Source of the DNA: Pseudomonas subflava
GTDB taxonomy: Bacteria; Pseudomonadota; Gammaproteobacteria; Pseudomonadales; Pseudomonadaceae
Length of the DNA stretch: 64,000 nt
Assembly: GCF_023823685.1 (NCBI RefSeq)
Contig: NZ_JAMXBF010000011.1
Span: 248,001 to 312,000, forward strand
Direction: 5' to 3'
Below the pieces are notes generated by a model. The model was not told the origin of the DNA and made no database searches. It saw only the letters and a program-made list of their open reading frames with translations. Position 1 is the stretch's first letter. Each line of letters opens with the position of its first letter. Both the position numbers and the translations under genes were made by a program. This document shows positions 31,661 through 40,818 of this stretch, in pieces.

Positions 31661-33811
31661 ATGGCGCAATTGCAGGAGGCCGCGACGGACGAGCAGATAC
31701 TGCTGGTGGTGGACGACCGCGAGGAGAATCGGGTGGCCATGGAGGCACTGCTCGGCGACGGCCAGTGGAACGTGCGCACCGTCGATTCGGGGGAGGCGGC
31801 GCTGCGCTGCATGATGGAGGAGGCGGTCGGCCTGGTCCTGCTCGACGTGCAGATGCCGCGGATGGACGGCTTCGAGGTGGCCCGCCTGATGCGCGGCAGC
31901 TCGCGCACCCGCTACACCCCCATCATCTTCCTCTCCGCCATTGCCCACACCGAGGAGTCGGTACTGCGCGGCTATGCCATCGGCGCGGTGGACTTCATCC
32001 TCAAGCCCTTCGATTCGCGTGTGCTCAAGCACAAGATCAGCGCGTTGCTGGAGCAGGAGCGCCACCGCCACGAGCTGGAGCTGCTGACCCAGCAGCTGGA
32101 TCGCGAACGCGCCTTCAACGCCTCGGTGCTGGACAACGCCTCCGAGGGCATCCTGGTGATCGACCGCGACGGCATCATCCGCTTCGCCAACCCGGCCATG
32201 GCGCAGATGCTCCGCTGCACGGTGACGGAGCTGCAGGGCAGCGCGCTGTTGTCCCACCTGCACACGCCGCAAGCGCCGAGCGACTGGAAGGACAGCGAGT
32301 TCTACCGGCACTGGCGGGACGGCCGGACCTACCGCGCGCACGACGCGGTGCTCACCACCCGCGACGGCGGCTATCTGCCGGCCGCGCTGTCCTGCTCGCC
32401 GTTGCCGCAGTACCAGAACTCCATGGTGCTGATAGCCCTGGACATGTCGGTGGTGCGCACCCTGCACGCCCAGTTGGAATCCCAGGCGGTCACCGACGCG
32501 CTGACCGGCCTATACAACCGGCGCGGTTTCCATCAGGCGCTGGAGACCGCGCTGTCGCGGATCGACCGCAGCGGCAAGCGCATGGCCGTGCTCTACCTGG
32601 ACCTGGACGGTTTCAAGCGCATCAACGATTCGCTCGGCCACGACGCCGGCGACGAGATCCTGCGCAAGGTCGGCGAGCAGCTCAAGCACTGCCTGCGGCC
32701 TTACGACATCGTCGCGCGCATGGGCGGCGACGAATTCACCGCGCTGCTGGACACCCTCGACCACCCCGAAGATGCGGCGCGGGTGGCGGAGAAGCTGATC
32801 GAGACCATCTCGGTGCGGCACAAGGTCGACGGCATCGACTTCACCCTGGGCGCGAGCATCGGCATCTCGGTTTATCCCGAGTGCGGCAACACGGTCGACC
32901 GCCTGCTGCGCTCCGCCGACATGGCCATGTACGAGGCCAAGCGCGCCGGCCGCCAGCAGTACCGCTTCTTCTCGCCGGAGATGAACGGCCGCGCGCGGTC
33001 GCGGCTGATGCTCGAGGAGAGCCTGCGCAACGCCATCGAGCAGGACGACTTCGTGCTGGTGTACCAGCCGCAGATCGACCTGGCCAGCGGCCGCCTGCGC
33101 GGTTTCGAGGCGCTGCTGCGCTGGGAGCACCGGGTGGCGGGCACCATCACGCCGGGCGTGTTCATTCCGCTGCTGGAAGAGACGCGCCTGATCAATCGCC
33201 TGGGCGACTGGATCTTCAATCAGGGCGTGCGCCAGTGCCGGGCCTGGCAGGCGCAGTTCGGCGACCAGTTGCTGCTCAGCCTCAATGTCAGCCCCGTGCA
33301 GTTCGGCATGCCGCAACTGGTCGACGAGCTGCGTCGGGTACTGGAGAGCCACGGACTGAACCCGTCGCAGCTGGAACTGGAGGTGACGGAAGGGGCGCTG
33401 ATGCAGGACCTCGATGCCACCCGCGAGCAACTGCGTCAGCTACGCGCGCTGGGCGTGCGCATCGCCATCGACGATTTCGGCACCGGCCATTCTTCGCTGG
33501 CCTACCTGCGCCATTTCGACCTGGACACCCTGAAGATCGACCGCCTGTTCGTGGCCAACATGCTCGACTCGCCGAAGGACGCGGCGATCGTCAGCACCAT
33601 CATCGATCTCGGCCACCATCTGGGCCTGGAGGTCATCGCCGAAGGGGTGGAAACCCTGGAGCAGCGCGACTGGCTGATCGCCCATCGCTGCACGGCCATG
33701 CAGGGCTTCCTGGTGGCGCCGGGGCTGCCAGTGGCGCGGGCCGCGGCCTTTCCGGCGCGCCTGGACTGGAGCACCTGGCAGCCCGACGAGCCGCCGCAGG
33801 TGATTGGCTGA
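31661..33811 (+). CDS. REC-PAS-GGDEF-EAL cyclic-di-GMP protein
   Basis: A 716-residue cytoplasmic response regulator. The receiver has phospho-Asp at about 62 (LLDVQMP). A PAS domain follows at about 150-265. GGDEF is intact at 355-359 with an RPYD inhibitory site five residues before it. EAL is at 483-485 (GFEALLRWEH), and downstream catalytic stretches are intact: LNVSP, EVTEG, IDDFGTGHSS, LKIDR, AEGVET. Both synthase and phosphodiesterase activity are therefore possible. I chose the ATG after GAGGAGG; an earlier ATG (31640) and a GTG overlapping the kinase stop are alternatives. It is in one operon with the hybrid kinase. Confidence 0.92.
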   Translation: MAQLQEAATDEQILLVVDDREENRVAMEALLGDGQWNVRTVDSGEAALRCMMEEAVGLVLLDVQMPRMDGFEVARLMRGSSRTRYTPIIFLSAIAHTEESVLRGYAIGAVDFILKPFDSRVLKHKISALLEQERHRHELELLTQQLDRERAFNASVLDNASEGILVIDRDGIIRFANPAMAQMLRCTVTELQGSALLSHLHTPQAPSDWKDSEFYRHWRDGRTYRAHDAVLTTRDGGYLPAALSCSPLPQYQNSMVLIALDMSVVRTLHAQLESQAVTDALTGLYNRRGFHQALETALSRIDRSGKRMAVLYLDLDGFKRINDSLGHDAGDEILRKVGEQLKHCLRPYDIVARMGGDEFTALLDTLDHPEDAARVAEKLIETISVRHKVDGIDFTLGASIGISVYPECGNTVDRLLRSADMAMYEAKRAGRQQYRFFSPEMNGRARSRLMLEESLRNAIEQDDFVLVYQPQIDLASGRLRGFEALLRWEHRVAGTITPGVFIPLLEETRLINRLGDWIFNQGVRQCRAWQAQFGDQLLLSLNVSPVQFGMPQLVDELRRVLESHGLNPSQLELEVTEGALMQDLDATREQLRQLRALGVRIAIDDFGTGHSSLAYLRHFDLDTLKIDRLFVANMLDSPKDAAIVSTIIDLGHHLGLEVIAEGVETLEQRDWLIAHRCTAMQGFLVAPGLPVARAAAFPARLDWSTWQPDEPPQVIG

Positions 33812-33863
33812 TCCCGTTCAGTCGAACGCGGAACGAGGCGCGACGAGGAGCGCGCCCGGTCGT

Positions 33864-34772
33864 TCAGCCACGGCCTGGGAACTGCTGGTGCAGCCGCTCC
33901 AGCTGCGCGTCCTTGGCCTCCCACAGCGCATTGACCCATTGCTGGAAGCGCAGGCGGTACTCCTCGTCCTGGTCGTAGTTGCGGCCGATGAATTCGCCGG
34001 GCACGGCCAGCTTGTCGAAGCGCACTACCACCTCGTCGAGGTTGCCGCTCAGCAGGTCCCAGAAGCCGGGATTGCCGTTCGGGTAGTGGATGGTGACGTT
34101 GACGATGGCGTCCAGCTGCTCGCCCATGGCGTCCAGCACGAAGGCGATGCCGCCGGCCTTGGGCTTGAGCAGGTACTTGAAAGGCGAGTTCTGCTGGGCG
34201 TGCTTCTGTGGCGTCAGGCGCGTGCCTTCGAGGAAGTTGAACACCGACACCGGGTTGCCCTTGTAGCGTGCGCAGGCGCGGCGGGTGGTGGCCAGGTCCT
34301 GGCCGCGCTTCTCCGGGTGCTTGGCCAGGTACTCCTTGGTGTAGCGCTTCATGAAGGGGAATTCGAGGGCCCACCAGCACAGGCCGATCACCGGGACCCA
34401 GATCAGCTCCTGCTTGAGGAAGAACTTGAGCAGCGGCATGCGCTGGTTGAGCAGGTACTGCAGCACCAGGATGTCCACCCAGCTCTGGTGGTTGCTGGTG
34501 ACCAGGTAGGAGTGGCGCATGTCCAGGCCCTGCAGGCCTTCCACGTCCCAGCGGGTGTCGCGGACCAGGCGCATCCAGAACTTGTTGAAGCCGATCCAGA
34601 ACTCGGCGATGCCGTGCATCACCTTGCGGAGCAGGCGCTGAGCCGGGGGGAAAGGCAGCAGCAGCTTGAGCAGCGCCACGGCGAACAGCGGCCAGCAGCA
34701 GATCAGGGTGTTTAGGGCCAGCAGCAGGGCGCTGATGAGGCCGCGCAAGGGGGCGGGCAGAAAATGCAGCAT
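33864..34772 (-). CDS. PlsC-type acyltransferase (YihG-like)
   Basis: A 302-residue membrane acyltransferase. N-terminal hydrophobic helices (about 5-45) precede the catalytic H-x4-D motif in SNHQSWVDILVLQ (about 93-105). The acceptor-binding stretch FLEGTRLTPQKH follows, resembling the FPEGTR motif. It is closer to the YihG/YihG-like group than to the essential PlsC. It probably esterifies lysophosphatidate or a related lysolipid. It stands alone, convergent with the c-di-GMP gene. Confidence 0.88.
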   Translation of the reverse strand: MLHFLPAPLRGLISALLLALNTLICCWPLFAVALLKLLLPFPPAQRLLRKVMHGIAEFWIGFNKFWMRLVRDTRWDVEGLQGLDMRHSYLVTSNHQSWVDILVLQYLLNQRMPLLKFFLKQELIWVPVIGLCWWALEFPFMKRYTKEYLAKHPEKRGQDLATTRRACARYKGNPVSVFNFLEGTRLTPQKHAQQNSPFKYLLKPKAGGIAFVLDAMGEQLDAIVNVTIHYPNGNPGFWDLLSGNLDEVVVRFDKLAVPGEFIGRNYDQDEEYRLRFQQWVNALWEAKDAQLERLHQQFPGRG

Positions 34773-35156
34773 GGGCTCGAGAGGCTCCTGGTCAGGGGGC
34801 TTTCTGGGTGAGCCCCGTACGGTCGAGATACCTGCAGCACTTCCTGCGGCAAGTCGGTCCGGCGCTTAGGTTAACGCTTGTACACTGAACGGCAAGTACC
34901 AGGGTGGACCGCCAGGTCATTCCGCCGGTCCGTGCGCCGGGCGCGCGGATTTTAGCGCAAGGCCGGAGACGCTGTGATGACGCGTCGCGCGAAGCATCCC
35001 TGGTACTCGTGGCCAGTGTGGCACCGCTTTGTGCGCACAGCGCACCCTGCCAGGCGCCGGGTTCAGCGCTCGGATGCCGGAGCCGTAGGGTGCGCCGTGC
35101 GCCCTGTCGCTACGTAAACGCCGGATAGCATGCGCATCCATGACGCAAATGTGCCG
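34773..35156. other. 384-bp intergenic stretch without a gene
   Basis: This gap lies between the acyltransferase start and the pta stop. No credible gene is present; the short frames in it run through repeat sequence. It holds the promoter region of the acyltransferase gene (around 34860-34910, not precisely assignable) and an inverted-pair repeat at 35031-35104. Confidence 0.6.
35031..35104. repeat. GTAGGGTGCGC-type inverted-pair repeat, copy 1
   Basis: GTGCGCACAGCGCACCCT (35031-35048) and AGGGTGCGCCGTGCGCCC (35087-35104) are inverted copies matching at 15 of 18 positions. The same sequence family recurs at 42697-42753. It is a REP-type dispersed repeat, here between pta and the acyltransferase gene. 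Confidence 0.65.
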
Positions 35157-37256
35157 TCAGTGCTTCGCCGCCGCCTGAATCGCGGTGAGGGCGATGGTGA
35201 AGACAATGTCGTCCACCAGGGCGCCGCGCGACAGGTCGTTCACCGGCTTGCGCAGGCCCTGCAGCATGGGCCCGACGCTGACGCAGTCGGCGCTGCGCTG
35301 CACCGCCTTGTAGGTGGTGTTGCCGGTGTTCAGGTCGGGGAACACGAACACCGTGGCGCGTCCCGCCACCGGGCTGTTCGGGGCCTTCTGCCGGCCGACG
35401 CTGGCAATGGCCGCGGCGTCGTACTGCAGCGGACCGTCGATCAGCAGCGCCGGGTTCGCCTCGCGCGCCAGGCGCGTGGCCTCGCGCACTTTCTCCACCT
35501 CGGCGCCGCTGCCGGAATCGCCGGTGGAGTAGCTGATCATCGCCACTCGCGCCGGCACGCCGAAGGACTCGGCGGAGGCGGCGCTCTGCAGGGCGATCTC
35601 GGCCAGCTCGGTGGCGTTGGGGTCGGGGTTCACCGCGCAGTCGCCGTAAACCAGCACCTGGTCCGGCAGGAGCATGAAGAACACCGAGGACACCAGGTTG
35701 TAGCCCGGCGCCGTCTTGATCAGCTGCAGGGCGGGGCGAATGGTATTGGCGGTGGTGTGGATGGCGCCCGAAACCAGGCCGTCGACCTGATCCAGCGCCA
35801 GCATCATGGTGCCCAGCACCACGCTGTCCTCCAGCTGGGCCAGGGCCATGGGCGCGTTGAGCCCCTTGCCCTTGCGCAGCTCGACCATCGGCTCGACGTA
35901 GTGCTCGCGGATCGCCTCCGGGTCGAGAATTTCCAGCCCTTCCGGCAGCTCGATGCCCTGGGCCTTGGCCACGGCGTGGACCTCTTCCGGCTTGGCCAGC
36001 AGCACGCAGCGGGCGATGCCGCGGGCCTGGCAGATGGCCGCGGCCTGCACGGTGCGCGGCTCGCTGCCCTCCGGCAGGACGATGCGCTTGTTCGCCGCCT
36101 GGGCGCGGCGCACCAGCTGGTAGCGGAACGCCGGCGGCGACAGGCGCAGCTCGCGCGGAGTGCCGCAGCGCTGTTTCAGCCAGTCCAGATCGATATGGCC
36201 GGCGACGAACTCGGTGACCTTCTCGGCGCGCTCGCGGTCGTCGATCGGGATCTCCTTGTTCATGCGGTTGAGGTTGGTCGCCGTGTCGTAGGAGCCGGTG
36301 CTCACCGTCAGCACCGGCAGTCCGCCCTGCAGCGCGGCCTGACACAGCTCCATGATGCGCGCATCCGGCGGGAAGTCGCTGCACAGCAGCAGGCCGGCCA
36401 GGGGCACGCCGTTCATCGCGGCCAGGCTGGCAGCGAGGATGATGTCGTCGCGGTCGCCCGGGGTGACCACCAGCACGCCGGGCTTGAGCAGGTGAACGGT
36501 GTTCGGCACGGCGCGGGCGCAGAGCACGATCTTGTTCACCCGCCGCTGTTCGTAGTCGCCGGCGTTGAGCACCTGGGCGCCGAGCAGATCGGCCACGTCA
36601 CGGGTGCGCGGGGCGTTCAGCTCGTCCTGCCAGGGAATGCAGCCGAGCACGCGGAAGTCGCCGCTGCGCAGCAGCGGAGAGAGTCGGCCAAGCTCGTCGG
36701 TGAAGGCCTCGACACCCTTCGGGTGGCGCACCTTGTTGAGGATCACGCCGATCATCTTCGGGTCCTTCGGCCCACCGAACAGCTGGGCCTGGATCTCGAT
36801 GCGGTCGGACAGCTCGGTGATCTTCTCCGGCTCGTCGCCCTCGGGAGCAGAGACCAGGATGATCTCGGCATCCAGGCTCTTGGCCAGGTGCACGTTGACC
36901 CGCGCCGCGTAGCTGGCGTGACGGGTCGGCACCATGCCCTCGACGATCAGCACGTCCATGCCCTCGGCGGCCTGCTGGTGCAGGCTGACGATCTCCTCGA
37001 GCAGCTCGTCCAGATGGCCGTCGCCGAGCATCCGTTCGACCTGGGCCAGTGGCAGCGAGCGGGGCGGCAGCAGGCCGTGGGTGCGGGCGATCAGCTCGCT
37101 GGAGCGCTCCGGGCCGGAGTCACCGGGATGCGGCTGGGCGATCGGCTTGAAGAAGCCGACCTTCAGCCCGGCGCGCTGCAGGGCGCGGACCAGGCCGAGG
37201 CTGATGGAGGTGAGACCGACGCCGAAGCCGGTGGGGGCGATGAAGAAGGTGTGCAT
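35157..37256 (-). CDS. pta: Phosphate acetyltransferase, long form
   Basis: Pta exchanges acetyl-CoA and phosphate for acetyl phosphate, linking with AckA for acetate overflow or use. The 699-residue product has a BioD-like P-loop-fold N-terminal domain (MHTFFIAPTGFGVGLTSISL), a central DRTGG-type domain, and a C-terminal PTA catalytic domain (about 375-695, with PNPDPNATELAEIA-like and GPLQYDAA stretches). The ATG at 37256 follows AAGGAA; a much longer open frame upstream is not real coding sequence. It follows ackA by 17 bp. Confidence 0.96.
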   Translation of the reverse strand: MHTFFIAPTGFGVGLTSISLGLVRALQRAGLKVGFFKPIAQPHPGDSGPERSSELIARTHGLLPPRSLPLAQVERMLGDGHLDELLEEIVSLHQQAAEGMDVLIVEGMVPTRHASYAARVNVHLAKSLDAEIILVSAPEGDEPEKITELSDRIEIQAQLFGGPKDPKMIGVILNKVRHPKGVEAFTDELGRLSPLLRSGDFRVLGCIPWQDELNAPRTRDVADLLGAQVLNAGDYEQRRVNKIVLCARAVPNTVHLLKPGVLVVTPGDRDDIILAASLAAMNGVPLAGLLLCSDFPPDARIMELCQAALQGGLPVLTVSTGSYDTATNLNRMNKEIPIDDRERAEKVTEFVAGHIDLDWLKQRCGTPRELRLSPPAFRYQLVRRAQAANKRIVLPEGSEPRTVQAAAICQARGIARCVLLAKPEEVHAVAKAQGIELPEGLEILDPEAIREHYVEPMVELRKGKGLNAPMALAQLEDSVVLGTMMLALDQVDGLVSGAIHTTANTIRPALQLIKTAPGYNLVSSVFFMLLPDQVLVYGDCAVNPDPNATELAEIALQSAASAESFGVPARVAMISYSTGDSGSGAEVEKVREATRLAREANPALLIDGPLQYDAAAIASVGRQKAPNSPVAGRATVFVFPDLNTGNTTYKAVQRSADCVSVGPMLQGLRKPVNDLSRGALVDDIVFTIALTAIQAAAKH

Positions 37257-37273
37257 GGGCGTTCCTTGGGCGG

Positions 37274-38461
37274 TCAGGCGGTCAGCAGGGCCAGGGTGTC
37301 GAGGGCGATCTGCCGTTCCTCGTTGGTCGGCACCACCAGCACCCGCGGGTGGCCGTGGGCCTGGATGGCGCCACCGACGCCGCGGATGCAGCGGGCGTTG
37401 GCCTCCTTGTCGAGGGCCAGATTGAACAGCTTCAGGTGGGCCACCGTCTTGCTGCGGATCAACGGTGAGTTCTCGCCGATGCCGCCGGTGAAGATCAGGC
37501 CGTCCAGCTGCGGCAGGGCGCAACTCATGGATGCGAGGGACTTGGCCAGGCGGTAACAGAACACCTCGATGGCCAGGGCCGCACCCGGGTGACCCTGGTC
37601 GCGCGCCTGCTCCAGCGCGCGCATGTCGTTGGACAGGCCGGACAGGCCGAGCAGGCCGCTGTCCTTGTTCAGCATGGCGTCGATCTTCTCCAGGCTCCAG
37701 CCCAGGGTGCGGGCCAGGTGGCCGTGCAGGTTGGGGTCGATGTCGCCGCTGCGGGTGCCCATCACCAGGCCCTCCAGCGGGGTCAGTCCCATGCTGGTGT
37801 CGCGGCTCTGGCCGTCGACGATGGCGCAGGTCGAGCAGCCGTTGCCCAGGTGGGCGGACAGCCAGCTGCTGTCGCCGTGGGACAGGCCGGCCATCTCCGC
37901 CGCGCGACGGCTGACATAGCGGTGGCTGGTGCCGTGGAAGCCGTAGCGGCGCACGCCATGATCGCGGTACAGCGCCTCCGGCACGGCGTAGCGGTAGGCG
38001 TGCTCGGGCAGGCTCTGGTGGAAGGCGGTGTCGAACACCGCCACCTGGGTGAGGTTGGGGAACAGCTTGAGCGCCGCCTCGATCCCCAGCAGGTTGGCCG
38101 GGTTGTGCAGCGGTGCCAGCGGCGCGGTGGCGCGGATCGCCTGCAGGCTGTGCGGGTCGATGCGGCAGGCGGCAGTGAACTGCTCGCCGCCGTGCACCAC
38201 GCGGTGGCCGATGCCGTGCAGCTTGCCGCCGGCGGCGCCTTGCACCAGCGGCAGCAATTGATGCAGCGCGGCGCGGTGGTCGCCGTTGGGCAGCATCAGG
38301 CTGTCCTTCTCGCCGCCGCGCTGCCAGTGCAGCACGGCATCGTGGCTGCCAAGGCGCTCGGCCAGGCCGCTCAGGGTGAATTGCGAGTGGGCCTCGTTGA
38401 CCAGGGCGAACTTGATCGACGAGCTGCCGCAATTGATGACCAGAATATTGCGTGCCGGCAT
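37274..38461 (-). CDS. ackA: Acetate kinase
   Basis: AckA interconverts acetyl phosphate plus ADP with acetate plus ATP. The 395-residue protein opens with [15 protein letters not shown], the family signature, and has [30 protein letters not shown] and [15 protein letters not shown]. It is the first gene of the ackA-pta operon on the minus strand, with pta 17 bp downstream. The DUF3565 gene upstream ends 2 bp before its start and may be in the same transcript. Confidence 0.97.
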   Translation of the reverse strand: MPARNILVINCGSSSIKFALVNEAHSQFTLSGLAERLGSHDAVLHWQRGGEKDSLMLPNGDHRAALHQLLPLVQGAAGGKLHGIGHRVVHGGEQFTAACRIDPHSLQAIRATAPLAPLHNPANLLGIEAALKLFPNLTQVAVFDTAFHQSLPEHAYRYAVPEALYRDHGVRRYGFHGTSHRYVSRRAAEMAGLSHGDSSWLSAHLGNGCSTCAIVDGQSRDTSMGLTPLEGLVMGTRSGDIDPNLHGHLARTLGWSLEKIDAMLNKDSGLLGLSGLSNDMRALEQARDQGHPGAALAIEVFCYRLAKSLASMSCALPQLDGLIFTGGIGENSPLIRSKTVAHLKLFNLALDKEANARCIRGVGGAIQAHGHPRVLVVPTNEERQIALDTLALLTA

Positions 38462-38463
38462 GA

Positions 38464-38742
38464 CTATTCCTTAGAGGCTGTTTCCGTTTCGTTCGCGCAC
38501 CAGCCACAGGCGAAGGGCTGGCCGAGGAGACGCTGGCGCTCGAGCGGGTCCAGGACCCAGGCCCGATTCTGCCACGGTGGCAGATGCCGCAAATGCTGCG
38601 TATGGCCGCAGGACAGTTCTGCCACCCAATGACCGTCCTCGTCCTGGTGGAAGCCCAGCAGGCGCGTGGCCCGTCCGTCAGTACCGCGGTCGCTTTCAGC
38701 GGGCGTGGCGAGTAGACTTGGCCCCCTTCCATTCTCTTGCAA
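38464..38742 (-). CDS. DUF3565 small protein
   Basis: A small protein of up to 92 residues with the DUF3565 core: [20 protein letters not shown], then [17 protein letters not shown] and the C-terminal GQPFACGWC. The Cys/His spacing suggests metal binding. No ATG or GTG starts the frame; the TTG at 38742, nine bases after GGAGGG, is the best start. That would leave only 14 bp to the divergent slyD start. Function unknown. It runs directly into ackA. Confidence 0.7.
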   Translation of the reverse strand: MQENGRGPSLLATPAESDRGTDGRATRLLGFHQDEDGHWVAELSCGHTQHLRHLPPWQNRAWVLDPLERQRLLGQPFACGWCANETETASKE

Positions 38743-38756
38743 AAGGTTTTCCCTCC

Positions 38757-39242
38757 ATGCAGATCGCCGCCAACAAGGCCGTGTCCATCGACTATACCCT
38801 GACCAACGATGCCGGTGAGGTGATCGACAGTTCCGCTGGTGGCGCTCCGCTGGTGTATCTGCACGGTGCCGGCAACATCATCGTCGGCCTGGAGAAGGCG
38901 CTCGCGGGCAAGCAGGCCGGTGACGAGCTGAGCGTGGCCATCGAGCCGGCCGACGCCTACGGCGAGTACAGCGCCGAGCTGGTCGCCACCCTCAACCGCA
39001 GCATGTTCGAAGGCGTCGAAGAGCTGGAAGTAGGCATGCAGTTCCACGCCTCCGGTCCGGACGGCGGCATGCAGATCGTCACCATCCGCGACATCGAGGG
39101 CGACGACGTGATCGTCGACGGCAACCACCCGCTGGCCGGCCAGCGCCTGAACTTCCAGGTCAAGGTGGTCGACGTGCGTGAGGCCAATGCCGAAGAGATC
39201 GCCCACGGTCACATCCATGGCGAAGGCGGTCACCATCACTGA
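38757..39242 (+). CDS. slyD: FKBP-type peptidyl-prolyl isomerase, SlyD
   Basis: A 161-residue cytoplasmic prolyl isomerase/chaperone. FKBP-fold halves (AANKAVSIDYTLTNDAGEVI, LVYLHGAGNIIVGLEKALAG) flank an insert-in-flap domain (AYGEYSAELVATLNRSMF...). The C-terminal tail HGHIHGEGGHHH is His-rich, as in nickel-binding SlyD, though shorter than in E. coli. A strong terminator follows. Confidence 0.94.
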   Translation: MQIAANKAVSIDYTLTNDAGEVIDSSAGGAPLVYLHGAGNIIVGLEKALAGKQAGDELSVAIEPADAYGEYSAELVATLNRSMFEGVEELEVGMQFHASGPDGGMQIVTIRDIEGDDVIVDGNHPLAGQRLNFQVKVVDVREANAEEIAHGHIHGEGGHHH

Positions 39243-39315
39243 TCGGTGACGCGGCCGAGCAATACGACTTATGGTCGTTCCATGCCCGGCCTCGGCTGCT
39301 AAGCTCAGCTAACCG

Positions 39316-39343
39316 AAAAAGGCGCCCGCGGGCGCCTTTTTTG
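39316..39343 (+). terminator. Terminator after slyD
   Basis: AAAAAGGCGCCC and GGGCGCCTTTTTT form a strong stem with a two-base loop and a T-run. Confidence 0.92.
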
Positions 39344-39382
39344 TCCCGCGCTGGGGCTTCCGTCATGCCCAAGGAGTCAGTC

Positions 39383-39865
39383 ATGAGTGCCTTTCACGAT
39401 CTCAATCTGCGTGCGCTGGACGGCCAGGACCTGCCGCTGGCGCCGTACAAGGGGCAGATAGTGCTGGTGGTCAACGTGGCCTCCAAATGCGGCCTCACCC
39501 CCCAGTACGCCGGCCTGGAAAAGCTCTATCAGGAGTACCGCGAGCGTGGCTTCACCGTGCTCGGCCTGCCGTGCAACCAGTTCGCCGGCCAGGAGCCGGG
39601 CGGCGAAGACGAGATCCGCGAGTTCTGCAGCCTCAACTATGGCGTGACCTTTCCCCTGGGCAGCAAGCTCGAGGTCAACGGCCCCGGCCGCCATCCGCTG
39701 TATCGCCTGCTGGCGGGCGAGGGCGCCGAGTTCCCCGGCGACATCAGCTGGAACTTCGAGAAGTTCCTGGTCGGCCGCGACGGCCGCGTGCTGGCGCGTT
39801 TCTCGCCGCGCACCACGCCGGACGACCCGGCGCTGGTCCAGGCCATCGAGAAAGCCCTGGGCTGA
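39383..39865 (+). CDS. Glutathione peroxidase family protein
   Basis: A 160-residue peroxidase of the BtuE/thioredoxin-dependent type. The peroxidatic residue is Cys36 (VASKCGLTPQY), not selenocysteine. The other active-site stretches GLPCNQFAGQEPG and SWNFEKFLV are intact, giving Gln, Trp and Asn. The start follows AAGGAG at the proper distance; the upstream in-frame starts lack this. It protects against peroxides in the cytoplasm, probably using thioredoxin. Confidence 0.93.
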   Translation: MSAFHDLNLRALDGQDLPLAPYKGQIVLVVNVASKCGLTPQYAGLEKLYQEYRERGFTVLGLPCNQFAGQEPGGEDEIREFCSLNYGVTFPLGSKLEVNGPGRHPLYRLLAGEGAEFPGDISWNFEKFLVGRDGRVLARFSPRTTPDDPALVQAIEKALG

Positions 39866-39955
39866 TTGCGCCATTCCTGCGGCCGATTTGCCCGCCGCGT
39901 CTTGTCCCCTCGGCGTCCCGGTAGCCTAATCGGGGCCTCTGCCGAGGAGACAGCG

Positions 39956-40693
39956 ATGACCAGCTTCACCCCCGACGATCTCAACCCCACGGCCTCGCCA
40001 CAGGCGCTGCGCGCGCTGATCGAGAGCCGTCGCGCGGTGCGCCGCTTTCTGCCCGAGCCCGTGCCGGACGAGGTGATCCGCGATTGCCTGGAACTGGCCG
40101 TGCTGGCACCCAATTCCTGCAACCTGCAGCCGTGGAGCTTCCAGGTGGTGCGCGACCCGGCGCTGCTGGCGCGGCTGCACCCGGTGTGCATGAGCCAGAA
40201 CGCGGCAAAGGCGCCCTTGATCATCGCCGTGCTGGCGCGCCCGGATACCTGGAGGCAGGCCTGCGCCAACGTCGTCGACTACTGGCCCGAGCCCGAGGTG
40301 CCGGCGCGCATCCGCTACTTCTACGCCAAGACCGCACCGTTCCAGTACAGCCAGGGCCCGCTAGGCCTGCTAGGCCTGGTGAAGCGTCAACTGGTGCGCC
40401 TGGCAGCGCTGCGCAAACCGCTGATGCGCACACCCAACAGCCGCGCCGACATGCGCCTCTGGGCGGTGAAGTCCACGGCGCTGGCCGCCGAGAACCTGAT
40501 GCTGGCCTTCCAGAGCCACGGCTACGCCACCTGCCCAATGGAGGGCTTCGACGAGGTGCGCCTGCGCAAGGTGCTGGATATCCCGCGCCAGGCCATCCCG
40601 ATCATGCTGCTGGCGGTCGGTCGCCAGGGCGAGAAGGGCGTGTACAACCCGCGCATGCGCTTTCCTCTGGAGCAGCACATCACCTGGCTGTAG
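39956..40693 (+). CDS. Nitroreductase family protein
   Basis: A 245-residue flavoprotein of the NfsB/nitroreductase fold. It has the FMN-binding start IESRRAVRRFLPEPVPDEVI, the LAVLAPNSCNLQPWSF stretch and the end MLLAVGRQGEKG. It starts at MTSFTPDDLNPTA, five bases after GAGGAGAC. It lies just ahead of a TetR/old-yellow-enzyme pair, which also acts on electrophilic or nitro compounds. The natural substrate is unknown. Confidence 0.88.
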   Translation: MTSFTPDDLNPTASPQALRALIESRRAVRRFLPEPVPDEVIRDCLELAVLAPNSCNLQPWSFQVVRDPALLARLHPVCMSQNAAKAPLIIAVLARPDTWRQACANVVDYWPEPEVPARIRYFYAKTAPFQYSQGPLGLLGLVKRQLVRLAALRKPLMRTPNSRADMRLWAVKSTALAAENLMLAFQSHGYATCPMEGFDEVRLRKVLDIPRQAIPIMLLAVGRQGEKGVYNPRMRFPLEQHITWL

Positions 40694-40790
40694 ATGTGCG
40701 CCGTATGCGGCACCGTTTGTCTCGCGACGCACCGGCGCAACCTGGCGCGTTGTAGCGGTCAATCACCGAAATCAATAGTGCTGGGCTGGG

Positions 40791-40805
40791 CGAGACGACC
40801 GGTCA
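40791..40805 (+). promoter_or_regulatory. Shared operator, copy upstream of the TetR gene
   Basis: CGAGACGACCGGTCA occurs here and again exactly at 41431-41445. It contains the perfect palindrome GACCGGTC. It lies next to the TetR gene start, suggesting autorepression. Confidence 0.75.
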
Positions 40806-40818
40806 TATGCTCGCCGCC

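Noticed and set aside
34904..35141. Short frames of about 74 codons on both strands in the pta-acyltransferase gap
   Set aside because: They run through the inverted-pair repeat and have no ribosome site or family match.
37589..38632. 347-codon plus-strand frame across ackA
   Set aside because: Shadow of ackA with no motif.
35157..39239. A single 1360-residue reading of the pta strand
   Set aside because: Only the last 699 residues are Pta; the upstream part is open sequence opposite slyD and out of frame with ackA. The start with AAGGAA at 37256 gives the normal Pta length.
39479..39500. Possible selenocysteine in glutathione peroxidase
   Set aside because: The peroxidatic codon is TGC (Cys36), with no in-frame TGA.
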